In this document: positions 1-4,037 of the stretch, in pieces
Numbering within the stretch: position 1 is the first letter of the stretch
Layout: each line of letters begins with the position of its first letter
Source: an uncultured Actinomycetes bacterium
GTDB lineage: Bacteria > Actinomycetota > Aquicultoria > CAJVYJ01
DNA: 5,324 nucleotides
Assembly: GCA_913009475.1 (NCBI GenBank)
Contig: CAJVYJ010000139.1
Location: forward strand, 1-5,324
Direction of reading: 5' to 3'
The notes under the pieces: model-generated
Database searches by the model: none
What the model was told of the DNA's origin: nothing
Seen by the model: the letters and a program-made list of their open reading frames with translations, nothing else
Program-made: the position numbers and the translations under genes

Positions 1-29
1 TTCAAAAAATCCGCATCTTCAGATAGAAT
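1..29 (+). promoter_or_regulatory. Possible sigma70-type promoter for the tRNA-Val gene
   Basis: A -35-like TTCAAA (1-6, 4 of 6 matches to TTGACA) and a -10-like TAGAAT (24-29, 5 of 6 matches to TATAAT) are separated by exactly 17 nt. Transcription would start near 36-37, leaving a leader of about 15 nt before the tRNA. The region is AT-rich, so chance matches such as TATAAA at 31-36 are also present. The -35 touches the window edge, and an upstream tRNA or operon cannot be excluded. Confidence 0.4.
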
Positions 30-51
30 ATATAAAAATAGTTTCAATTTT

Positions 52-126
52 GGGCGATTGGCTCAGGGGGAGAGCGCTTCCCTGACACGGAAGAGGTCAC
101 AGGTTCAAATCCTGTATCGCCCACCA
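52..126 (+). tRNA. tRNA-Val (anticodon GAC), CCA encoded
   Basis: A complete class I tRNA cloverleaf can be drawn. The acceptor stem is GGGCGAT (52-58) with ATCGCCC (116-122). The D arm is GCTC/GAGC. The anticodon stem CTTCC/GGAAG encloses the loop CTGACAC, whose anticodon GAC reads the valine codons GUC and GUU. The T arm is ACAGG/CCTGT around TTCAAAT. The discriminator is A123 and the CCA (124-126) is encoded in the DNA. The 3' end is not free: bases 123-126 are also the first four bases of the long inverted repeat that follows, so the primary transcript could fold in a way that competes with 3' processing. Confidence 0.96.
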
Positions 127-249
127 GAGTGTTTACCAGGGGTGTCTGCGTTGTCAGCTGGCGGCGGCTATGCGCCTCACGTATAAAGCATACGCTTTAC
201 TTATAGCCGCCTGGCTTCCTAGCATCCATCCCCTGGTAAACACTCTGGT
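123..249 (+). repeat. tRNA-attached palindromic element, copy 1 (possible structured RNA)
   Basis: A 20-bp perfect inverted repeat (123-142 with 230-249) closes a 127-nt element whose first bases are the discriminator and CCA of tRNA-Val. Inside are a conserved 5' segment, TGTCTGCGTTGTCAGC (143-158), and a 3' segment, TTCCTAGCATCCAT (216-229). An apical 9-bp stem, GGCGGCTAT/ATAGCCGCC (163-171/203-211), is topped by a small hairpin TAAAGC/GCTTTA (184-189/194-199) with a 4-nt loop. AGC/GCT (156-158/214-216) can pair below the apical stem. No T-run follows, so this is not a standard intrinsic terminator. A second copy follows the tRNA-Leu gene. It could act as a tRNA-linked RNA, a processing signal, a cruciform DNA site or a REP/MITE-like repeat. 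No transposase is nearby. Confidence 0.85.
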
Positions 250-589
250 CTTCAGTTTATGGAGGATTTGAACCTGATGGGGGATCCAGCGGCCAACTGT
301 GTTTTTAATGTTTTACATACTCTGGTTTCAATGCACCTTTTTACCTGGATTCCCAGTCAAGCTGAGAATGACAAACGTAGGAGAGCTGAGAATGACAAAA
401 AGCGTAAGCTTTCTTCTCTTACCTCGCCATGCTCTTATTACCCACTACTACCAGGCAAAATGAGCATGAAACTCGAGTTTCATATAAAAAAGAGCATAAT
501 GCGTCAATAAAAATAACTAAATGATAAAGTTTATGATTTTGCCCGTGAAGACGCTACTCGATAGCTTATTTGGGTATGTTATAGGAATC
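250..589. other. Noncoding stretch of about 340 bp before the DUF389 gene
   Basis: I see no convincing gene here. An 83-codon reading frame (259-510) runs across the palindromic repeat at 345-399, has no clear ribosome binding site, and its product resembles nothing I recognise. The stretch contains that decayed repeat and a weak 7-bp inverted repeat, CATGCTC/GAGCATG (428-434/462-468). It also has AT-rich sequence with -10-like boxes (TATAAA 483-488, CATAAT 495-500) that lack good -35 partners. The promoter of the downstream gene presumably lies in the 3' part. Confidence 0.6.
345..399. repeat. Decayed palindromic repeat with a duplicated half
   Basis: CTGGATTCCC (345-354) followed by GCTGAGAATGACA (361-373) forms an imperfect palindrome, TTCCCAG/CTGAGAA, around a 5-nt centre. 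This is the layout of the dispersed repeat type built on GATTCCC...GGGAATGACA that occurs in many bacterial genomes. The right half, AGCTGAGAATGACAAA (360-375), is then repeated exactly at 384-399, with a 24-bp period. The central C-A mismatch and half duplication suggest an old degenerate copy. The family assignment is from memory. Confidence 0.5.
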
Positions 590-1882
590 ATGCGTTACCT
601 GCAAATACTTTTGTCCGAAGATAAACGTGACGCTATTTTGCGAGAGCTGGAGAATAACAGTGTCGATTACGTGGTCACAGAGGAGACAGGCCACGGTGGC
701 AATTCTTCTGTCGTCTCTTTCGCTTTGCCGAAAAACGCGGTCGAGCCGGTTCTTAATCGCTTACGCCGAGTCGGCCTTAATAAAGACGCTTTTACAATTA
801 TCCTTAAGCCGGAGATAGTAAATGCTCGCCATTTTAAAGATTTATTGGGTCTTCATAAAAAGAAGGAAATAGCTCAAAGCGAATTAAAAGCTCGTGCTGA
901 GGAGATGGCGCCGTCTCTCTCAACTTTTCTCATTATGACGGCTATCAGCGCGATAATTGCTACTACTGGTCTGTTGACGAATTCAGCCGCTGTTATTATC
1001 GGCGCTATGGTTATTGCTCCATTGATGGGCCCGGCTATGGCAACCAGCGTGGGCACGGTAGTAAGCGATACAAAACTTTTTTTAAGAGGTATTAAACTGC
1101 AGGCCATTGGTGTAGTCGTCGCCATTATCAGTGCCGCTGCTTTTGCTTTAGTGGTAAAACAAGCGTCATTGATACCATTTGGCCTGAACATTACTACTAT
1201 TCCCGAAGTCCGCAGTCGATTGATACCGGATGTATTGTCACTATTTATTGCCTTAGGTTCCGGCATAGCCGCCGCTATTAGTTTATCCAGAGGGGTCTCC
1301 TCGGTATTGGTCGGCGCGATGATCGCCGTGGCTTTAGTGCCGCCCGCGGCTACTGTAGGTTTAGGTATGGTTTGGGGAATACCTTTGGTGATGTTGGGTG
1401 CCGGAGTACTGTTGCTGGTTAATTTGTTGGCGATGAATATTGTTTCACTTCTGGTTTTTTGGTACTTGGGTTACCGACCGGAAAATATCGTTCAATCAAA
1501 AAGCGCCCGGATTTCCACCTTAAGGCGGGTGGGTGCTCTAATTGTAATGTTGGCCTTTCTATCGATTATTTTAGCTTCAGTGACTTATGTGTCATATGAG
1601 AGCGCTGCGTTTGAAGAAAGGGTGAAAAAAGAGGCAAAAGAGTTCTTCAAACAGCCGTCTCAAAAAAAATATCAGTTGCTGGAGACTAAAATCCAGTTTC
1701 GCATAGTCGATGTCATATTCTTTGGCGAAGTGCCAAAAGTAATTTTACTGGTTGCCAAAGATAAAAATGTTCAGCAGCCGGAATTAGCTAAGCAGCTGGA
1801 TAGCTACCTCTCCAAGAAGGCCGATTACCCCGTCGACGTTCAATTACGTTTTTTGGAAGTAGCAGAGTCGCGGTCTAAATAG
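590..1882 (+). CDS. DUF389 / TIGR00341-type integral membrane protein, function unknown
   Basis: The 430-residue product has a soluble N-terminal region (about 1-85) beginning MRYLQILLSEDKRDAIL and continuing into VDYVVTEE. About seven hydrophobic segments follow: roughly 111-130, 132-152, 171-191, 213-232, 235-255, 262-292 and 313-334. A charged C-terminal tail of about 95 residues ends the protein. TNSAAVIIGAMVIAPLMGP (130-148) and the later VGAMIAVALVPPAATVG are hallmark sequences of the DUF389 family, which haloarchaea and bacteria share. The biochemical role of the family is unknown, and transport or sensing are only guesses. I chose ATG 590 because family members begin at this MR-L-x-L segment and AGGA (583-586) precedes it, although the spacing is short. 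An in-frame ATG at 521 would add 23 hydrophobic residues but has no ribosome binding site. No intrinsic terminator is visible before the tRNA-Leu gene 81 bp downstream. Confidence 0.92.
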   Translation: MRYLQILLSEDKRDAILRELENNSVDYVVTEETGHGGNSSVVSFALPKNAVEPVLNRLRRVGLNKDAFTIILKPEIVNARHFKDLLGLHKKKEIAQSELKARAEEMAPSLSTFLIMTAISAIIATTGLLTNSAAVIIGAMVIAPLMGPAMATSVGTVVSDTKLFLRGIKLQAIGVVVAIISAAAFALVVKQASLIPFGLNITTIPEVRSRLIPDVLSLFIALGSGIAAAISLSRGVSSVLVGAMIAVALVPPAATVGLGMVWGIPLVMLGAGVLLLVNLLAMNIVSLLVFWYLGYRPENIVQSKSARISTLRRVGALIVMLAFLSIILASVTYVSYESAAFEERVKKEAKEFFKQPSQKKYQLLETKIQFRIVDVIFFGEVPKVILLVAKDKNVQQPELAKQLDSYLSKKADYPVDVQLRFLEVAESRSK

Positions 1883-1963
1883 GCTAAATAATCTCTTTTT
1901 AACTACTGCAATAAATGATTTTATGATTTAATAATATTCGGCTACATTTTGTTAAAACAAGAG

Positions 1964-2048
1964 GCGGGTGTGGCGGAATGGCAGACGCGCATGCCTTAGG
2001 AGCATGTGTCCAAGTGACGTGGAGGTTCAAGTCCTCTCACCCGCACCA
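1964..2048 (+). tRNA. tRNA-Leu (anticodon UAG), CCA encoded
   Basis: This is a class II tRNA with a long variable arm. The acceptor stem is GCGGGTG (1964-1970) with CACCCGC (2038-2044). The D stem is GCG/CGC. The anticodon stem CATGC/GCATG encloses the loop CTTAGGA, whose anticodon TAG reads the leucine codon CUA. The variable arm GTC/GAC (2008-2010/2016-2018) encloses CAAGT. The T arm is GGAGG/CCTCT (one G-U pair) around TTCAAGT. The discriminator is A2045 and CCA is 2046-2048. The promoter is unclear: TACATT (1943-1948) is a weak -10 without a good -35, so read-through from the DUF389 gene is possible. As with tRNA-Val, the 3' end is shared with the downstream palindrome. Confidence 0.96.
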
Positions 2049-2173
2049 GAGTGTTTACAAGGGGTGTCTGCGTTGTCAGCCTACGATTATTTTCGGGTCG
2101 AGTACCAACGCGTACACTCGGCCTCAAATAATCTTGGTTTCCTACCATCCATACCCTTGTAAACACTCTGGTG
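2044..2173 (+). repeat. tRNA-attached palindromic element, copy 2 (possible structured RNA)
   Basis: A 20-bp perfect inverted repeat (2044-2063 with 2154-2173) starts at the last acceptor base of tRNA-Leu and includes its discriminator and CCA. Compared with copy 1, the arms are identical over ACCAGAGTGTTTAC, and the next pair is A-T here but C-G in copy 1, so pairing is kept. The internal segments match copy 1 closely: TGTCTGCGTTGTCAGC (2065-2080) and TTCCTACCATCCAT (2139-2152). The apical part is unrelated in sequence but still folds: GATTATTT/AAATAATC (2085-2092/2126-2133), with CGAGT/ACTCG (2099-2103/2116-2120) above it. AGCC/GGTT (2078-2081/2136-2139) pairs with one G-U. No T-run follows the helix. 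Confidence 0.85.
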
Positions 2174-2184
2174 TCCGATTAACG

Positions 2185-2216
2185 GTTTACCATCGGCATC
2201 TACGTTGTCAGCCTGC
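2185..2216 (+). repeat. Truncated third copy of the palindromic element (5' half only)
   Basis: Starting at GTTTAC, this stretch aligns without gaps to copy 2 (2053-2084) with 25 of 32 identities by eye, and it contains the unbroken core CGTTGTCAGCCT. The outer ACCAGAGTG sequence is absent, and no 3' half (TTCCTA-CATCC or a GTAAAC arm) is found before the next gene. The local folds differ: CCGAT/ATCGG (2175-2179/2192-2196) and CCTG/CAGG (2212-2215/2227-2230). It starts 11 bp after copy 2 ends and is probably a decayed or incomplete copy. Confidence 0.65.
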
Positions 2217-2268
2217 AAACTTTATTCAGGTCGTATTAAGTATCGCTAATGTTGGCGAAAAGTAAGAA

Positions 2269-2853
2269 TTATTTATAGATATCGTGGTACTTCTCTTTTA
2301 AGTCTATAATTGTCTCTATTTTACTCAGCGCCGCTGTTTGATCATGGTCGGCGACGGCTTGGGTAAGGCCGGCAGCTGCGTCCTCAAGTTCTTGGATAGA
2401 GGGCAGCCATTTGGCCTTGGCTCGTTTTTTGAAAGCTGTTACCAAGCGATTAAAATGGTCGATGGCCGCCGCGTCTGGGAACTCATTGTCTCTCAAGGTT
2501 CTCTTAATAGTAAAGAGAGTTTTCTCCATATCCTTCTTTAGCTCTTTAAGTTTTTTCGGCGGCAGGCCGGTGGCAACGACTTTTAATCGTTTATGCTTTT
2601 CACTGCCAACCGCGTCATTACCGGACGCGGCTATGCCGGCTCGGGTCGCGTCTTTATCCCACGCAAAGCTGATTTTTACCTTAGCCCGCCCCTCTTTTTC
2701 TTTATATTTCAATTTAATATCCAGTACCGGCGGTAATTTAATTTCCGCTCCTTTAACCGAAACGCTTTTTCGCTCAATAATGCGTCTGGAGATATCCAGG
2801 AGAAACTTGGCCAACTCCTCCGGTGACCCGGTAGTTCTTTCTTTTAGTTTCAT
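2269..2853 (-). CDS. Amphi-Trp-like domain protein with a C-terminal XXXCH-like helical domain
   Basis: The 194-residue product appears soluble: lysine-rich, with no signal peptide or membrane segment. Residues 5-65 resemble the amphi-Trp domain: an N-terminal helix (SPEELAKFLLDISRRI), then KSVSVKGAEIKL and strands ending VKISFAW. A polar linker (66-98) leads to a helical region (99-194) ending KEKYHDIYK. This resembles the XXXCH domain of proteins linked to the GAK (grasp, amphi-Trp, kinase) system, except that the Cys before His190 is Tyr189. These assignments are from remembered family patterns. No other GAK component lies in the window and the role is unknown. The start is supported by AGGAAAGG about 9 nt upstream on the minus strand. 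The gene lies 97 bp downstream of the co-directional methyltransferase, with a strong inverted repeat between them. Confidence 0.8.
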   Translation of the reverse strand: MKLKERTTGSPEELAKFLLDISRRIIERKSVSVKGAEIKLPPVLDIKLKYKEKEGRAKVKISFAWDKDATRAGIAASGNDAVGSEKHKRLKVVATGLPPKKLKELKKDMEKTLFTIKRTLRDNEFPDAAAIDHFNRLVTAFKKRAKAKWLPSIQELEDAAAGLTQAVADHDQTAALSKIETIIDLKEKYHDIYK

Positions 2854-2878
2854 ATTCCCATACCTTTCCTAATTTGAG

Positions 2879-2949
2879 ATTGGGGGTCAGGTCTTGCATT
2901 TTCGCATTTTCAAGATAAATCTGCGAAAATGCAAGACCTGACCCCCAAT
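2879..2949. repeat. 28-bp perfect inverted repeat (REP-like palindrome)
   Basis: The arms at 2879-2906 and 2922-2949 are perfectly complementary over 28 bp and enclose a 15-nt loop (2907-2921). The outer part reads ATTGGGGGTCAGGTCTTGCA and its complement. The GGGGTCAGGTCTTG/CAAGACCTGACCCC type is, from memory, a widely dispersed palindrome, often found beside REP-associated tyrosine transposases, but none is present here. It ends one base before the methyltransferase stop codon. It would form a very stable hairpin in the leftward transcript and could stabilise or attenuate the mRNA between the two genes. It lacks a T-run, so it is not a classical terminator. Confidence 0.9.
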
Positions 2950-2950
2950 G

Positions 2951-3520
2951 TTATTTTCGATAAACCGCGGCGTAGAATAAGATATCTTTCAGTTTTTTAT
3001 CCTCAATAAAGCCGGCTTCCGTCATCGCACTGAGGATTTTATTTAGTAACCCGGAGGATACCCGGTGCTCACCTAAGAACAAACGGCCTTCGGGTTTTAA
3101 CACTCGATAAAGTTCAGCCGCGGTTGGGGCCAGCTCTTTTTCCTTGGCTATCTCCTCGAAAACGTTGGCGGCGAAAATAAAATCAACGCCGGAGGTTGCT
3201 AAATTTGTCGCTGAGGAATTTGCCAAAAGTGTCTCGATATTGGCATGAACGGCAAAATGTTTCTTTCTTCTTTCCATCTTATCCAACATTTGCTTTTGTA
3301 CATCTTGGGCGATAATCCTGCCCTTTATACCGACTTTAGCGGCAAGATGTTCAGTAAAAACACCTGGGCCGCAGCCGATTTCTAAAACGGTTTGTCCTGT
3401 GTTTATGCCCACTAAATCGACGATACTAGCCGGGTTCATAGACCATTTTCTAAAAGGATTAGTTAAGACAAAGGCGAGCCAATGGGGAAACGGGCTTTTT
3501 GGCAATTCTTGTTTGGTCAT
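2951..3520 (-). CDS. Class I SAM-dependent methyltransferase
   Basis: The 189-residue product has the Rossmann-type methyltransferase signatures. Motif I is VLEIGCGPG at 45-53, the SAM-binding loop. An acidic residue follows the second strand (D73 in IIAQDVQKQML), where the ribose hydroxyls usually bind. GVDFIFAANVFEEI (111-124) covers the motif IV area, and LKPEGRLFLGE (141-151) is the typical post-motif. This matches the Methyltransf_11/UbiE-like group of about 180-200 residues. The substrate cannot be told from sequence. The N-terminal NPFRKWSMNP segment occurs in small methyltransferases of this kind and may cover the active site. ATG 3520 is preceded by GGAG with 5-nt spacing on the minus strand. 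The gene is divergent from a PadR regulator, which probably controls it, and is followed by the amphi-Trp gene on the same strand. Confidence 0.92.
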   Translation of the reverse strand: MTKQELPKSPFPHWLAFVLTNPFRKWSMNPASIVDLVGINTGQTVLEIGCGPGVFTEHLAAKVGIKGRIIAQDVQKQMLDKMERRKKHFAVHANIETLLANSSATNLATSGVDFIFAANVFEEIAKEKELAPTAAELYRVLKPEGRLFLGEHRVSSGLLNKILSAMTEAGFIEDKKLKDILFYAAVYRK

Positions 3521-3531
3521 AATTTCTCCAA

Positions 3532-3572
3532 TATATCAGTTTGTGGATATATATTATATCTGATATAATCAG
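3532..3572. promoter_or_regulatory. Candidate PadR operator: nested AT-rich repeats
   Basis: Several overlapping symmetries sit over both promoters. TATATCAG/CTGATATA are inverted at 3532-3539 and 3560-3567. GATATA-TAT-TATATC spans 3546-3560, TATATC-T-GATATA 3555-3567, and CTGAT-ATA-ATCAG 3560-3572. ATATATCAGTTTGT (3531-3544) also recurs as the near-copy ATATAATCAGTTGT (3563-3576). PadR regulators bind as dimers to short dyads in their own promoters, so this is the natural binding region. Which dyad is used is not decidable by reading. Confidence 0.5.
3541..3569 (+). promoter_or_regulatory. Promoter for the padR-family gene
   Basis: TTGTGG (3541-3546) and a consensus TATAAT (3564-3569) are separated by 17 nt. 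The predicted start near 3576 gives a very short leader, with the Shine-Dalgarno AAGGAG at 3578-3583 just inside it. The -10 lies within the palindromes, so bound regulator would block it. Confidence 0.6.
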
Positions 3573-3579
3573 TTGTCAA
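3551..3579 (-). promoter_or_regulatory. Promoter for the methyltransferase gene
   Basis: On the minus strand, a consensus TTGACA (3579-3574) is followed after 17 nt by TAATAT (3556-3551), or after 15 nt by TATAAT (3558-3553). It overlaps the padR promoter almost completely, so the two promoters probably compete for polymerase. Confidence 0.55.
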
Positions 3580-3590
3580 GGAGATGAATT

Positions 3591-3983
3591 ATGTCGCACC
3601 ATAATCGACATATAAAAAAAGGAAAGAAATATTTTAAAAAATTGGCCAAGCGTTACGCGCCGGAGTTACGTGATCTTTTAATGCTGTGGTTTGTCAGCAA
3701 GAAACCGGCGCACGGCTACGAACTGATAAAGCGTTTTGACTCACTGGGCCAAGAGGCCCTCAAGGCCAAGGCCAACCGCATCTATCCCGGCTTGGAAAAG
3801 ATGAAGGAAAAAGGCTATGTTAAATCTGAGCTCGATACTACCCAAAGCCAAAAAAAACCTCGTAAGGTTTACACTCTCACCCCCGAAGGCAAGGAGCATC
3901 TTCTCAATGAAATAGATGAATTACGGGCCAGTCTGGATTCTCTGAAGCTATATCTGGATGAAATAGACGCCGATATTAGATAA
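3591..3983 (+). CDS. PadR-family transcriptional regulator
   Basis: The 130-residue protein has a PadR-type winged helix. LLMLWFVSKKPAHGYELIKR (29-48) is the characteristic first part. ANRIYPGLEKMKEKGYVKSE (61-80) is the recognition-helix region corresponding to the usual T-L-Y-P-x-L-x-x-L-E pattern. RKVYTLTPEGKEHL (91-104) is the wing. A C-terminal helix (about 104-128) would form the dimer interface. A strongly basic His/Lys-rich extension of about 25 residues (SHHNRHIKKGKKYFKKLAKR) precedes the domain and may add DNA contacts. The Shine-Dalgarno AAGGAG lies 7 nt before the ATG, so the start is well supported. It is divergent from the methyltransferase, which is its most likely target together with its own gene. 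The ligand is unknown. Confidence 0.93.
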   Translation: MSHHNRHIKKGKKYFKKLAKRYAPELRDLLMLWFVSKKPAHGYELIKRFDSLGQEALKAKANRIYPGLEKMKEKGYVKSELDTTQSQKKPRKVYTLTPEGKEHLLNEIDELRASLDSLKLYLDEIDADIR

Positions 3984-3994
3984 TCTTCCACAGG

Positions 3995-4028
3995 TTTTGG
4001 GTAAAAGTAGTTCAACTGGCACCCAAAA
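3995..4028 (+). repeat. Short stem-loop between padR and the HEAT-repeat gene
   Basis: TTTTGGGT (3995-4002) pairs with ACCCAAAA (4021-4028) around an 18-nt loop that itself contains AGTT-C-AACT. It lies in the 54-bp gap, ending 9 nt before the next start codon. An A-run rather than a T-run follows the stem, so it is a poor terminator. It might influence translation of the downstream gene. Confidence 0.35.
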
Positions 4029-4037
4029 AAATGGAAA

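Noticed and set aside
123..249. Reading the palindromic element as an intrinsic terminator, an integron attC site or a CRISPR repeat
   Set aside because: There is no T-run after the stem, no attC core (GTTRRRY/RYYYAAC) at the ends, and no regular repeat-spacer array.
263..275. AGGTTCAAATCCT on the minus strand, resembling a tRNA T arm
   Set aside because: The stem is only 3 bp, and no acceptor, anticodon or D arm can be found around it. At most it is a relic.
312..326. ACTCTGGT preceded by TTTACAT, resembling the 3' arm of the palindromic elements
   Set aside because: The match is only 8 bp exact, with no partner arm or core motif; chance is likely.
259..510. 83-codon open frame on the + strand
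   Set aside because: It spans a palindromic repeat, has no ribosome binding site, shows low-complexity Lys/Arg segments copied from the repeat, and resembles no protein family I know.
874..1266. 130-codon open frame on the minus strand inside the DUF389 gene
   Set aside because: It is an antisense shadow of a well-supported family member and has no independent support.
1968..2265. Two overlapping + frames of 64 and 95 codons
   Set aside because: They read straight through the tRNA-Leu gene and palindromic copy 2, so they are not protein genes.
2411..2872. 153-codon open frame on the + strand opposite the amphi-Trp gene
   Set aside because: The minus-strand frame has a ribosome binding site and recognisable domains; the + frame has neither.
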